This document shows, piece after piece, positions 1-9,226 of a stretch of 64,000 bases of DNA; the stretch's first letter is position 1, and the number at the start of each line of letters is the position of its first letter. Made by a program: the position numbers and the translations under genes. Source of the stretch: Stigmatella erecta (GTDB taxonomy: Bacteria; Myxococcota; Myxococcia; Myxococcales; Myxococcaceae); assembly GCF_900111745.1 (NCBI RefSeq), contig NZ_FOIJ01000016.1, forward strand, positions 124,001 through 188,000. The letters run 5' to 3'. The notes beneath the pieces were generated by a model. The model was not told where the DNA came from. It did not search any database and saw only the letters and a list, made by a program, of their open reading frames with translations.

Positions 1-399
1 GAGTTCGTGGAGGAGGACGCGCGGCGCATCGTCCGCAACGAGGCGCTGAAGGCCGAGGCGCAGGAGCTGGGCATCGCCGTGGACGCGGTGGAGGGCACGC
101 CGGATGCGGCCGAGCCCTGTCCGTGCTGCGGCTACCGCACGTTCGAGTGGCGCGGCGAGCATGACGTCTGCCCGGTGTGCGGCTGGGAGGACGAGGACGG
201 CGAGGACATGCTGGATGATGGGCCGGAGCGGCTGCAGCGCTTCAGCGTGGCCCACCAGATGACGCGCGCGGAGTACCGGCGGGCCTACGAGGCCATGCGC
301 GATGTGGACCTGCGCGCGGGAGACGCCGAGCGGCTGCGCAAGTACGGGCGCTTCGCCACCGCGGAGAGCCGGCCCCGGCTCATTCCTCGAGCAGATTGA
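1..399 (+). CDS. CPCC-family cysteine-rich protein, 5' end at or beyond the window edge
   Basis: The frame is open from base 1. A GTG at position 7 could be the start, but the gene may begin upstream of the window. Two CxxC-type clusters (PCPCCGY, then VCPVCGWEDEDG) lie about 18 residues apart. This is the pattern of the Cys_rich_CPCC family, small zinc-ribbon-like proteins of unknown function. The C-terminal half is charged and helical (MTRAEYRRAYEAMRDVD). The gene converges on the downstream kinase and the two coding regions overlap by 20 bp. Family assignment rests on the CPCC and CPVCGW motifs; no catalytic role can be named. Confidence 0.7.
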   Translation, partial: EFVEEDARRIVRNEALKAEAQELGIAVDAVEGTPDAAEPCPCCGYRTFEWRGEHDVCPVCGWEDEDGEDMLDDGPERLQRFSVAHQMTRAEYRRAYEAMRDVDLRAGDAERLRKYGRFATAESRPRLIPRAD

Positions 400-2185
400 C
401 CTTGAGGATGGTGGGCTCCTGGGGCTTCACGGTCACGGTGCGCGTCACGGTCTTGGCCAAGTCCGGGTTCGTGAGCTTCACGACGTGGGTCCCCGCAGAG
501 AGCTCCACGGCGGGCATGGGGGTGTCCCCCACCTTCTTTCCGTCGATGAAGACGGTGGCGTAGGGGCGCACGCGGAACTCCAGCGTGCCCTTCTGCACGG
601 CGGCCGGACGCCTCTTGGGAGGCGGGGGATCTACAGGAGCGGAGACCCGGGGCGGGCCTCCATCGGGTCGGCCCCTGTCAGATGACCCATTTCCTTCGGG
701 CTGGGGGGGCGGAGTCCCCATGTCCTGAGAGGGGCCTCCGTCGGTTTGGCCCGCGTCAGAAGGCTCATTCGCTTCGGACGTGGGCGGCAAGTCCTGCGTC
801 TCCCCACTGGGGACTGGAGGGGGTTCGTCCTGCGGCGGCGGTGCCTCCGGGGGCGTGACTTCGGAGGGCAGGACCTCGGTGATGGCCGGAGAGGGCGGGG
901 CCTGCGTCCCGGCCCGTCCCAGGAGGATGGCGGCCGCGGCCGCGAGCAGGGCGCCTCCCGCGAGGGCGGGAATCCACCGCCGCGCCCGCGGGCGGGGCGC
1001 GGGGGCCTCCTCTGCGGGAGCGGGCGGGGCCTCGGGAGGCACCGCCGGGGCGGCGGCGGCGGCCTTCCGGGGGCTCTTCGGGGGCGCGGGGGGACGGCTC
1101 TCGGCGGCGGGCTCCAGGGGCCGGGGCGTCTTCAGCGTGGGCGGCTCGGCCCAGGCGGCCCCCGAGGGGAGGTCCGGAATGCTCGCGGGAACGGGGGTAT
1201 GGACGGGGGTGGTGCTGGGTGGGGCCTTGGCGCGCGGCGTGTTCTGAAGCGGAACGGGGGTGCCCGTGCCCGCGGTGAGCTGCGCCACGAGCTGGGCGAG
1301 CTGCTGCGTCGTCACGGGCTTGCCGGCCGAGAGGATGAAGTCCTCCAGGTCCGACTGGAAGGCCAGACAGTCCGGGTAGCGCTGCTCGCGGTCCTTGGCG
1401 AGGGCCCGGCCGAGGATGCCGAGCAGGGGCTCGGGCAGCCCGGCGCGGTGCTGGCTGGCGGGCACCGGCTCCTCGAAGAGGATGGCCTGCATCAGGCCCG
1501 CGTCGGAGGAGGACTCGAACGGCCGGCGCATGGTGAGCAACTCGTAGAGCACGACGCCCAGGGCATACACATCCGTGCGCCGGTCCAGGGCGCGGGCGCG
1601 CACCTGCTCGGGGGGCATGTACGCCAGCTTGCCTTTGATGACGCCGCTCTGGGTGTGGTGGCTCTGGCTGGCGGCCTTGGCGATGCCGAAGTCCACCACC
1701 TTCACGGCGCCCTGGCGGGACATCAGGATGTTGTCCGGGCTGATGTCGCGGTGGATGAGCCCCATGGGCTCGCCCGTCTGCGGATCCGCGAAGTCATGGG
1801 CGAAGGCGAGCCCCTCGCACGCCAGGGAGATGAGCCGGGCGCAGGCCACGGGAGACAGGGGACGGCCCTGGCTCCGGGCGCCCTTGACGAGCGCGCGCAG
1901 GTGCGGCCCGTCGATGTACTCCATGGCGAGGAAGTAGGCGCCGTCGGCCTCACCGAAGTCGAAGATCTGAACGATGTTCGGGTGGGTGAGCTGCGCGGCC
2001 AGCTTCGCCTCGGAGAGGAACATCTCGACGAAGGTGGCCTCCTCGGCGAGGTGCGGGAGGATGCGCTTGAGCACCAGCGTCTTCTCGAACCCCATGGGCC
2101 CGGCGGCCTTGGCGAGAAAGACTTCAGCCATGCCCCCCGTGGCGAGCTTGCGGATCAGCTGGTACTTCCCCACTTGCTCCGTCAC
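380..2185 (-). CDS. Ser/Thr protein kinase with transmembrane segment and C-terminal PEGA-like domain
   Basis: The GTG start at 2185 (VTEQVGKYQLIRKL) is chosen because the kinase fold begins at once and AGAGG lies just upstream; a longer reading frame adds only 13 unconserved residues. The kinase domain spans about residues 5-280: glycine loop (LATGGMAEVF), VLKRIL lysine, catalytic loop HRDISPDNIL, DFGIAKA and PPEQ. The HRDIS variant of HRDLK is common in myxobacterial kinases. A long Pro/Ala-rich linker follows, then one membrane helix (ALAGGALLAAAAAILLG), another acidic Pro-rich stretch, and a C-terminal PEGA-like beta domain (VRPYATVFIDGKKVGDTP). Predicted to be an active kinase with its PEGA domain outside the cytoplasmic membrane. 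It is divergent from the next gene across a 241-bp gap. Confidence 0.9.
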   Translation of the reverse strand: MTEQVGKYQLIRKLATGGMAEVFLAKAAGPMGFEKTLVLKRILPHLAEEATFVEMFLSEAKLAAQLTHPNIVQIFDFGEADGAYFLAMEYIDGPHLRALVKGARSQGRPLSPVACARLISLACEGLAFAHDFADPQTGEPMGLIHRDISPDNILMSRQGAVKVVDFGIAKAASQSHHTQSGVIKGKLAYMPPEQVRARALDRRTDVYALGVVLYELLTMRRPFESSSDAGLMQAILFEEPVPASQHRAGLPEPLLGILGRALAKDREQRYPDCLAFQSDLEDFILSAGKPVTTQQLAQLVAQLTAGTGTPVPLQNTPRAKAPPSTTPVHTPVPASIPDLPSGAAWAEPPTLKTPRPLEPAAESRPPAPPKSPRKAAAAAPAVPPEAPPAPAEEAPAPRPRARRWIPALAGGALLAAAAAILLGRAGTQAPPSPAITEVLPSEVTPPEAPPPQDEPPPVPSGETQDLPPTSEANEPSDAGQTDGGPSQDMGTPPPQPEGNGSSDRGRPDGGPPRVSAPVDPPPPKRRPAAVQKGTLEFRVRPYATVFIDGKKVGDTPMPAVELSAGTHVVKLTNPDLAKTVTRTVTVKPQEPTILKVNLLEE

Positions 2186-2426
2186 GAACCGTGTTCCTCT
2201 CTGGGATGGGGGCAAGCGTGGCAAGCCCTGGGCCCGGCCGGGCGGAAAGTGACACAGCCAGCGGGGAGAAGAAAATCCTCTCTTCGTGCAAGAGTGAACT
2301 TGGTTGCTTGGCCTCCATCAGGGCTTTCCGGTATTGCACAGAGAAAGGGCCGGAAAGTGGGAGAACGCCCCGGCTGCGATTGAAAGTAAGACGGGCAAGC
2401 GAGCGGCTCCGCGCATGATGGGAGCC

Positions 2427-3269
2427 ATGGATGGACCCCTCTTCGCTCGAATGTTTCGGCTCCTGGTCCTGGGTATGATGGCCGTGGGCGCCACCTTTCC
2501 CCGTGCAGCGCAGGCTCAAGATGACTTTCAGCGGTACCTCTTGGCTTCGGAGCGGCTCTACGAGAGTGGGGAGAATGAGCGGGCCTTGGCTCAGCTCCAG
2601 CGGGCCCGGGCCTTGGCCCTGGGCCTTGCTCAGGATGTGGCCGTGGCCCTGCGGGAAGGCATCTTCCTGGCAGACATGGGTCAGTGGGCAAAGGCTCAAA
2701 CGGCCTTCCGCGAGGGTTTGTTGCTCGATCCGGCGGCCCAGCTTCCTCTCCGGGTTTCGCCCAAGCTAGAGAGGGACTTTGAAGAAGTGCGGACGCGGGT
2801 GAGCAAGGAGCTGGGCTTGAGGGAGCGTCCTGCTCCCGCCCCGGTGAAGCCCCAGGAGTCTCCCCCTGCCCCGGTGGTTCAGACAGACCGGCCCGAACAG
2901 ACCAACCTGAAGGCTCCGGTCGTCCAGGAGACTCCCTCCTATATCCCCTCGGCGGTAGCCGCAGCTCCCTCACGCGTTCCGGTGGTGCCCACCGTGCTTG
3001 CCGGCGTGGGGGTGGTGGCGGCCAGTGTGGGCGTTGTGATGGGCCTTCAGTCCCGGGCCTCCGTCTCCGAGGTGCGCGACACCCTCTCGGGACAGAGGCT
3101 GCCTGCGAAGGCCGACCTGCCAGGCATGGTGCAACAACTGGAGGATGCACGCAGTCAAGCACGGCTGGCCAACGTGATGTTTGGCACGGCGGCCGTGGCT
3201 GCGGCGGGCAGCTTGATCAGCTATCTGCTCTCGCCCGGTGGCGGGAGTGACGCGAAGGAGGCTCGCTGA
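2427..3269 (+). CDS. Exported TPR-like protein with C-terminal hydrophobic segments (copy 1 of tandem pair)
   Basis: A signal peptide ends RAAQA before QDDFQRYLL. ATGs at 2415, 2418, 2427 and 2451 are all in frame; 2427 is preferred because GGGAG lies just upstream and the leader length fits. The mature N-terminal half is a TPR-like helical repeat region (YESGENERALAQL, MGQWAKAQTAFREGLLLDP). A Pro/Val-rich linker follows, then two hydrophobic segments (VLAGVGVVAASVGVVMGL and MFGTAAVAAAGSLISYLL). Its stop overlaps the ATG of the next gene by one base (TGATG), so the two are translationally coupled. A very similar copy lies at 5801-6640. No function is known; it could be an envelope assembly or scaffold protein. 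Confidence 0.8.
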   Translation: MDGPLFARMFRLLVLGMMAVGATFPRAAQAQDDFQRYLLASERLYESGENERALAQLQRARALALGLAQDVAVALREGIFLADMGQWAKAQTAFREGLLLDPAAQLPLRVSPKLERDFEEVRTRVSKELGLRERPAPAPVKPQESPPAPVVQTDRPEQTNLKAPVVQETPSYIPSAVAAAPSRVPVVPTVLAGVGVVAASVGVVMGLQSRASVSEVRDTLSGQRLPAKADLPGMVQQLEDARSQARLANVMFGTAAVAAAGSLISYLLSPGGGSDAKEAR

Positions 3270-5476
3270 TGCGCGGGTTCATGGGAGGGCTGGTGGTGCT
3301 GGGGCTCGTGGCGGGATGCTCCGTGCCGAGTTTCGAGGAGTTGGGCCTTGCATGTGTCGCGGATGAAGACTGTGGCCCCAGTGGACTGTGTGTGGCGATA
3401 GACGGCCAAAAGCTTTGCCGAAAGAAGCCAGACGTCGTTTCTCCCACGCAGTGCAGCCCAGCGTGCCTTCCGGCCGAGGCTTGCACAACGGACGGATGCG
3501 AACGGCGCTTCTCGGCGGTGGAGATTCGGGAGCCCGGCAACGGTGTTTCAGTGGATGGAGGGACGATCCCCATTGTCGCGGAATTGACAGAGCAGTATGT
3601 CACGGAGGCGGAGTGGCCCACGCTCGTCTTCACGGCCACACGGGAGGATGGCAGTCCTGCGGGGGCGATTCCCGTCCCTACACGCATTGGCAACACTTAC
3701 ACTGTGCAGTGGACGGTGCCGGACTTGGATGAACAGGTCACGGTGACGGCGGCCTACGCGGAGGCGAACCTGCGTGACACGGTACTTGTTGATGTCGATA
3801 CAGTGGCCCCCACCTTCACCATTGGCTTCTCCAATCCGCCTGTCCGGGTTCCTGGACGCGCGGGTGTGCAAGCCGAGCAGAAGGACCCTACGGCAGGGTA
3901 CGAGGACGCGTTCCGCAGGGATGAAGCCGTCACGGTGGCAGTCTCCTCCAATGATGACACGGTGACGCATGCCCAGTTGACCGTGACAGGAATGGGACTT
4001 GGAGGAATACTTGGCCGGACCGAAATCCCCATCACGGTTGACTTGCAGCGGAGAGCCTCGTGCCCAAGTGGGCAGTCTGTCTGCGGCGAGAGGACCGTGG
4101 ACCTTTCCGTCCCGGAAATGAGCGATTTCCGAGGCGCGATGTGGTTTCGGGCAAGTGGCGAGGACCGTGCTGGCCACCACGGCGTATCGGCCGATACCCC
4201 ACTCTGGGTGACGCGTTGGAAATGGGCCTTCGATGCAGCGGTAAAAATTGAAGGAACTCCAGCGATTGGTAACCAAGGGCGCATCTACTTCGGCACGAAT
4301 TCAGGCACTGGAAATGGAAACGCGTATGGGGTTGATGTGGCAGGGACGAGGAAATGGATTATCAATTCGGGGGACGTGATCGGAAGTCCGGCGGTAGGCG
4401 CTCTGAATGGCAATGAAGAGTATGTGTATATTGCTTCCAGTCATGGCCAAAATACAGCGCTTTACGCCCTCAGGGCTGACGGGACAGAAAAGGCTAAATG
4501 CAATCGCAGCCTAAACGGCTATAAGCCGGGCGCGATTGCCGTGGGGAATGTTGGACGGGGTGGAGGCACTGACGTGGTAGAAACAGCTGCTGTTGTTGGC
4601 AACAACCTAGGTTCGCGGATCGCGCTCATTCGTCCTGATGCCACGGGTCTTGAGTGCGTCGACGCTGGGGGAGTGAGTTCTCCCTCTGTCGCGGGAGCCA
4701 TGGTCCTAAAGGACGGAAGCGTATTCTATGGAGTTTCAGGGGGAGGATTTTCAGAGGGATCGCCCAATCCCGCACTCAACAGTTGCGATATTTTAACCGA
4801 AGGTGACATGCCCCGGGAGGGGTGGCCGCAAATTTTTCCTGCCAGTGTTTATGTTTATGGTTTGGCGATTGTGAATGACAGTGTTTACGCTAGCGCAGGC
4901 AATGTTGGTGACTCTTCTGTGGGAGGGCTGTTCAAAATATCCGTGAATGGTGGCAATGTGGAATCACTCTTCCCCACGAGTGGTGGCTCGCGCGTGTTCA
5001 ACTTCTCTATTGGTAGCGGAGGGACCGCGTATTTCGGCACGGAGACCAATCCGATCGGAAACCTCCGTTCCCTTCAACTTGGGACTGGAGCCCCGTCGGC
5101 AGTGATGGGCTGGGGAGTGGGAATCTTGAGGGGCGCCCCTGTCGTGGGCCGTGGGGGGAACCTGTACACGGTCAACACGGAGGGTGAAGTGAGGGCTTGG
5201 ACGCCCAGTTCAACGACACCGTTGTGGGGAACCAAGATCGAACCGGGGGCGGGTAAAGGAACCAACATCTCGCCGACCCTCGATTGCCTGCGCGATGCCT
5301 CGGGCCAAGCCGTGGTTGGCTCCCGCTTGGGCGTCCTGTACGTGACCGCGGACACCAAGGTCTACGCCTTCATCGTGGACAGTCCGGGCTTGGACCCTGA
5401 TGCCCCCTGGCCCAAGTACCAACATGACGCGCGCAACACCGGCAATCCTGCTACTCCCATCCCTCGCTGCCCGTAG
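3269..5476 (+). CDS. Large lipoprotein with cysteine-rich N-terminus and PQQ-like beta-propeller (copy 1)
   Basis: A short lipoprotein signal ends in the lipobox LVAGC, so the mature protein should be lipid-anchored. A cysteine-rich stretch follows (about residues 24-75, with spaced CxxDxDCG-type cysteines). Then come Ig-like or cadherin-like beta segments (about 80-310). The C-terminal half carries PQQ-type propeller repeats (WKWAFDAAVKIEGTPAIG, IYFGTNSG, YVYIASSHG, LRGAPVVGRGGNLYTVN). The protein ends in a WPKYQHDARNTGNP motif common at the end of PQQ-like propellers. 735 residues. It is coupled to the upstream TPR-like gene by a one-base overlap. Function unknown; the propeller probably binds protein or carbohydrate at the cell surface. 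Confidence 0.82.
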   Translation: MRGFMGGLVVLGLVAGCSVPSFEELGLACVADEDCGPSGLCVAIDGQKLCRKKPDVVSPTQCSPACLPAEACTTDGCERRFSAVEIREPGNGVSVDGGTIPIVAELTEQYVTEAEWPTLVFTATREDGSPAGAIPVPTRIGNTYTVQWTVPDLDEQVTVTAAYAEANLRDTVLVDVDTVAPTFTIGFSNPPVRVPGRAGVQAEQKDPTAGYEDAFRRDEAVTVAVSSNDDTVTHAQLTVTGMGLGGILGRTEIPITVDLQRRASCPSGQSVCGERTVDLSVPEMSDFRGAMWFRASGEDRAGHHGVSADTPLWVTRWKWAFDAAVKIEGTPAIGNQGRIYFGTNSGTGNGNAYGVDVAGTRKWIINSGDVIGSPAVGALNGNEEYVYIASSHGQNTALYALRADGTEKAKCNRSLNGYKPGAIAVGNVGRGGGTDVVETAAVVGNNLGSRIALIRPDATGLECVDAGGVSSPSVAGAMVLKDGSVFYGVSGGGFSEGSPNPALNSCDILTEGDMPREGWPQIFPASVYVYGLAIVNDSVYASAGNVGDSSVGGLFKISVNGGNVESLFPTSGGSRVFNFSIGSGGTAYFGTETNPIGNLRSLQLGTGAPSAVMGWGVGILRGAPVVGRGGNLYTVNTEGEVRAWTPSSTTPLWGTKIEPGAGKGTNISPTLDCLRDASGQAVVGSRLGVLYVTADTKVYAFIVDSPGLDPDAPWPKYQHDARNTGNPATPIPRCP

Positions 5477-5520
5477 CTGAGGGGTGGGAGTTCCCTGGAG
5501 TTGATGATGATGTGCCGTTT

Positions 5521-5712
5521 TTGTGGCGGCGCTGAATCCATCGTCTGCTGACATCACCGACAACGAAGGGCGCATTCTCCTGTTCAAGCCAGTGGCTGGC
5601 CCCTGCGCTACTCGATGACGGTCCCTCTTCCCTCCGGGGCATTGTCGGCAACGCGGCGGATGACATCCGGGCTGTGGGCAACAATGGCCTCGTGGTTCAC
5701 TTCGCCGAGTAA
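5521..5712 (+). pseudogene. Remnant of a propeller-type gene at the duplication junction
   Basis: No intact gene fits between 5477 and 5800. Bases 5477-5520 match the sequence after the second copy (from 8797) up to a shared gtgccgttttt, after which the two diverge. From there one frame reads DITDNEGRILLFKPVAGP, and a second frame then reads RGIVGNAADDIRAVGNNG and on to a TAA at 5710-5712. The DDIRAVGNNG pattern resembles the ends of repeat or propeller proteins. Frame change and missing start indicate a decayed gene end left when the two-gene unit was duplicated. Confidence 0.4.
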
Positions 5713-5800
5713 GCTTCGGGAGCCTGAGGCCAAGGTCAGTTGGGGGAGAGAGCCCTGCGGAAGTAGACGGAGAAAGACGCGAACCCTAGCATCTGCCTCC

Positions 5801-6640
5801 ATGCCTCCTCTTCGACCCTCTCCTCGGCTCGTCTTGGCCGTTGCTCTGAGCCTCCTGGGATTCTTTCCTCCGGCGGCCCATGCTCAGGATGACTTTCAGC
5901 GGTACCTCCTGGCTGCGGAGCGGCTCTACGAAAGTGGGGAGAATGAGCGGGCGTTGGTCCAGCTCGATCGGGCTCGGGGGCTGGCTCGGGGCCTTGCCCA
6001 GGATGTGGCCGTAACGCTGCGGGAAGGCATCTTCCTGGCGGACATGGGGCAGTGGGCGAAAGCGCAGATGGCCTTCCGGGAGGGCTTGTTGCTTGATCCC
6101 GAGGCCAAGCTTCCCCTCCGGGTCTCTCCCAAGCTAGAGCGGGACTTCGAGGACGTGCGGACGCGGGTGCGCAAGGAACTGGGGCTGGGTGAGCGCCCCT
6201 TCCTTACTCCGGTGAAGCCTCCGGTGGCTCCCCCCGCTTCGGTGGTTCAGACGGACCGGCCGCAACAGCCCAAGTTGAAGGCGCCGGAGGTCGAGGCGGC
6301 TCCTGCCTATGCCCCCTCGGCGTCGGCCATGGCGCCCTCGCGCATCCCCGTGGCGCCCATCGTGTTCGCGGGCGTGGGCGTGGTGGCGGCCAGTGTGGGT
6401 GCGGTGATGGGGCTCCAGTCGCGGTCCTCCGTGTCCCAGGTGCGCGACAGCTTCGCGGGAGACGCGCTGCCCACTGCTGCGGAGCTGCCGGGCTTGGTGC
6501 AACAAATGGAGGATGCGCGCAGTCAGGCACGGCTGGCCAATGTGATGTTTGGCACGGCGGCCGTGGCGGCGGCTGGCAGCGTGATCAGTTACCTGCTCTC
6601 GCCCAGCGGCGGTGAGCGTGATGTGAAGGAGGTCCGCTGA
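5801..6640 (+). CDS. Exported TPR-like protein with C-terminal hydrophobic segments (copy 2 of tandem pair)
   Basis: Paralogue of the protein at 2427-3269, with near-identical blocks (DDFQRYLL, YESGENERAL, LRVSPKLERDFE, QARLANVMFGTAAVAAAGS). The start at 5801 (MPPLRPSPRLVLAVALS) gives a classical signal peptide cleaved after PAAHA; a longer frame reaching back to 5615 runs through the gene remnant and has no signal. It has the same architecture as copy 1: TPR-like N-terminal half, Pro-rich linker, two hydrophobic segments. The stop overlaps the start of the next gene by one base, as in copy 1. Signal peptides and linkers have diverged more than the helical core. Function unknown. Confidence 0.8.
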   Translation: MPPLRPSPRLVLAVALSLLGFFPPAAHAQDDFQRYLLAAERLYESGENERALVQLDRARGLARGLAQDVAVTLREGIFLADMGQWAKAQMAFREGLLLDPEAKLPLRVSPKLERDFEDVRTRVRKELGLGERPFLTPVKPPVAPPASVVQTDRPQQPKLKAPEVEAAPAYAPSASAMAPSRIPVAPIVFAGVGVVAASVGAVMGLQSRSSVSQVRDSFAGDALPTAAELPGLVQQMEDARSQARLANVMFGTAAVAAAGSVISYLLSPSGGERDVKEVR

Positions 6641-8796
6641 TGCGCGGGTTCATGGGAGGGATGGTGGCGCTGGGGCTCGTGGTGGGGTGCTCCGTGCCGG
6701 GCCTTGGAGAACTGGGCGGGTGTGTTTCGGATGATGACTGTGGTTCCAACGGGGTGTGTACGCAACTCAATGGGGAAGGTCTCTGCCGCAAGAAGCCGGA
6801 CGTCTTGGACTCCAGCCAGTGCTCGAATGCCTGCCTCGCGTATGAGGCGTGCACGACGGAGGGCTGCCTGCCGCGCTTCTCGGCGTTGACCATCAAGGAG
6901 CCCGCCAACGGTGCAGTGCTGAATGGCGGGACCATTCCCATCGTCGTGGAGTTGACGGAGAAGTACGTCACTCAGACGGAGTGGCCCGTGCTTGTCTTCG
7001 AGGCTAAGCGGAAGGATGGAAGCCCCGCAGGTTCGATTCCCACCCCCACGCGCAATGGCAATCAGTACACGGCGCTGTGGACGGTGCCGAACTTGGATGA
7101 AGAAGTCACCGTGACGGCGGCCTACGCCGGGGCGAGCCCAGGCGCCACAGTCGTCGTCAATGTGGATACAGTGGCCCCCACTTTCACTCTGGGCTTCTCC
7201 ACCCCACCCGGCCGGGAGCAAGGGGACGCAGGTGTTCAAGCAGCGCAGCAGGACCCTACAGCAGGATATGAAGGTGCGTTCCGCAGAGATGAAACGGTCA
7301 CGGTCACGGTCTCCTCCAACGATAGCACGGTGACACAGGCTCAATTGACAGTGGTCGGAATTGGGCCTGGCGGAACGCCTGGCCGGACCGAAGTCCCTGT
7401 CACGGTTGACATGCAGCAGAGACCCTCGTGCCCAGGCGGCCAGCCCGTCTGTGGCGAGAAGGCCGTGGACCTTGCCGTTCCGGAGATGAGTGACTTTAGA
7501 GGGGCCATGGTGTTCCGGGCCCAAGGCCAGGATCGTGCTGGCAACGAAGGACAGTCGGCCGAGCTGCCGCTCCGGGTCACGCGCTGGAAGTGGGCCTTCG
7601 ATTCCGCTATCAGAATTGAAGGAACCCCTGCGCTCGGAAACCAAGGCCTCATCTACTTTGGGACGAACTCAGGTTCGAGGTCCGGCAAAACCTATGGAGT
7701 CGATGGGGCGGGCAGGACGAAATGGGTGTTCGACTCGGGGGATGTCACAGGCAGCACAGCGGTCGGTGCTCTGAAAGGTAACGAAGAGTACGTATACGTT
7801 GCTGCGAGGGGTGCGAGCAATTCGTGGCTCTATGCGCTGAGTAACAGTGGTACGGAAAAGGCGAGGTGCACTTACGCAGGAAGCGTAGAGCACCTGAGCG
7901 CGATTGCCCTGGGAACCGTAGGCGGTTTGGAAACAGCCACCACTGTCTACAACAGTTCTCCGGTGCGTATTGGGATCCTGAGCCCTGATTCCACCTCTGC
8001 CAGGTGTTTGGAAATCACGGCGCAGTCGGTTCCGCGAGCAATCGCGGGTGCCGTTGTCGTGAAGGACCAAAATGTCTTCTACGGGACCTCTAATGCCACG
8101 CTCACCAGTTACGATCTCGCAACAGGAGCCAATACGGCGCGGCCTGGGTGGCCACAGAGTTTCCCGGTCGCAAGTCCTGGATTGGCAGTAGCGGGTGAGA
8201 ATATTTACGTCGCAGCAGGCTCCGTTGGCGCTCCCGCTCAGGGTGGGCTCGCCAAAATCTCCGTGAACGGTGGCAGTGTGGAGACGCTCTTTCCCGCGAG
8301 TGGCGGCTCGCGCGTGTTCAATGTCTCGATTGGTGGCGGGGATACCGCATATTTCGGCGCGGAGACCAGTTCGAGCGCAGAGTTCCGCTCCCTTCAACTG
8401 GGGACTGGAACCCCGTCGGCAGTGATCAGCTCAGGAGTAGGAACCTTGAGGGGCGCCCCTGTCGTGGGCCGCGGGGGGAATCTCTACACGGTGAATATCA
8501 CTGGTGAGGTAAGAGCTTGGACGCCCAGCTCGACGACGCCTCTGTGGGGCACCAAGATCGAGCGGGGGCCGGGCGAGGCGACGAATCTCTCGCCCACCCT
8601 CGATTGCCTGCGCGATGCCTCGGGCCAGGCCGTGATGAACGCCCGTGTGGGCGTCCTGTACGTCACCGCAGAGACCAAGGTCCACGCCTTCATCGTGGAC
8701 AGCCCAGGCCTGGACCCCGATGCCCCCTGGCCCAAGTACCAACATGACGCGCGCAACACCGGCAATCCTGCTACTCCCATCTCTCGCTGCCCGTAG
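6640..8796 (+). CDS. Large lipoprotein with cysteine-rich N-terminus and PQQ-like beta-propeller (copy 2)
   Basis: Paralogue of 3269-5476. It keeps the MRGFMGG leader, the lipobox (LVVGC), the cysteine-rich segment, Ig-like segments (TVTAAYAG, VNVDTVAPTFTLGFS) and PQQ-like propeller blades (WKWAFDSAIRIEGTPALG, AVVVKDQNVFYGTS, LRGAPVVGRGGNLYTVN). It ends with the same WPKYQHDARNTGNP motif. Divergence from copy 1 is concentrated in the middle of the propeller; both ends are nearly identical, which suggests gene conversion or local selection. Translationally coupled to the TPR-like gene before it. Predicted cell-surface lipoprotein of unknown ligand. Confidence 0.82.
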   Translation: MRGFMGGMVALGLVVGCSVPGLGELGGCVSDDDCGSNGVCTQLNGEGLCRKKPDVLDSSQCSNACLAYEACTTEGCLPRFSALTIKEPANGAVLNGGTIPIVVELTEKYVTQTEWPVLVFEAKRKDGSPAGSIPTPTRNGNQYTALWTVPNLDEEVTVTAAYAGASPGATVVVNVDTVAPTFTLGFSTPPGREQGDAGVQAAQQDPTAGYEGAFRRDETVTVTVSSNDSTVTQAQLTVVGIGPGGTPGRTEVPVTVDMQQRPSCPGGQPVCGEKAVDLAVPEMSDFRGAMVFRAQGQDRAGNEGQSAELPLRVTRWKWAFDSAIRIEGTPALGNQGLIYFGTNSGSRSGKTYGVDGAGRTKWVFDSGDVTGSTAVGALKGNEEYVYVAARGASNSWLYALSNSGTEKARCTYAGSVEHLSAIALGTVGGLETATTVYNSSPVRIGILSPDSTSARCLEITAQSVPRAIAGAVVVKDQNVFYGTSNATLTSYDLATGANTARPGWPQSFPVASPGLAVAGENIYVAAGSVGAPAQGGLAKISVNGGSVETLFPASGGSRVFNVSIGGGDTAYFGAETSSSAEFRSLQLGTGTPSAVISSGVGTLRGAPVVGRGGNLYTVNITGEVRAWTPSSTTPLWGTKIERGPGEATNLSPTLDCLRDASGQAVMNARVGVLYVTAETKVHAFIVDSPGLDPDAPWPKYQHDARNTGNPATPISRCP

Positions 8797-8823
8797 CCGC
8801 GGGGCGGGAGTCCCCTGGAGCCG

Positions 8824-9147
8824 ATGATGATGTGCCGTTTTTCTTGGAACCCCCTGGGCCTGGTGGCCGCCATGGCCCTCCTGGCCTGCACCTCCCACAA
8901 GGCGGAATCCCTCCCCACCCCGCCCGCCGTGGCCTCGGCGGATGCGGGTGTGTGTCAGCCGCTGACGTGTGCTTCCAGTGAGAGGAAATGTGGCCGCGTG
9001 CAGGATGGGTGCGGTGGGGTGCTGAACTGTGGGGTGTGCTCCCGCTGTGGCCCCGAGGAGATGGAGTGTTGCGGCGCCTGCATTCCGAAATCGGAACAGG
9101 TTTGCCCCGTCAACGTCCACTGCCCCACGTCTCACCCCGCGATGTGA
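8824..9147 (+). CDS. Small cysteine-rich lipoprotein
   Basis: 107 residues. The leader MMMCRFSWNPLGLVAAMALLACTS ends in a lipobox (ALLAC), so a lipid-modified Cys is expected near residue 22. Three consecutive ATGs at 8824, 8827 and 8830 make the exact start uncertain. The mature part holds about ten Cys residues in short spacing (CQPLTCASSERKCG, CGGVLNCGVCSRCG, MECCGACIP), consistent with a disulfide-rich extracellular domain. It sits 27 bp after the second propeller lipoprotein and probably belongs to the same transcript. The same initial codons also occur, decayed, after the first copy (near 5503). Function unknown. Confidence 0.7.
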   Translation: MMMCRFSWNPLGLVAAMALLACTSHKAESLPTPPAVASADAGVCQPLTCASSERKCGRVQDGCGGVLNCGVCSRCGPEEMECCGACIPKSEQVCPVNVHCPTSHPAM

Positions 9148-9226
9148 CGCAGGGCAGCAAATTTGAACCTGCGGATGTCAGACCTGAGGGCTATCTGCTC
9201 GTTCTATGACACAAAGGAGTCCTGTC

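Larger units (their letters stand above)
2427..8840 (+). repeat. Tandem duplication of a two-gene unit of about 3 kb
   Basis: Two direct copies (about 2427-5520 and 5801-8840), each with a TPR-like gene coupled to a propeller-lipoprotein gene. The downstream homology ends precisely after the shared gtgccgttttt (near 5520 and 8840), which marks one duplication breakpoint. About 280 bp of unrelated decayed sequence separates the copies. Confidence 0.8.
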
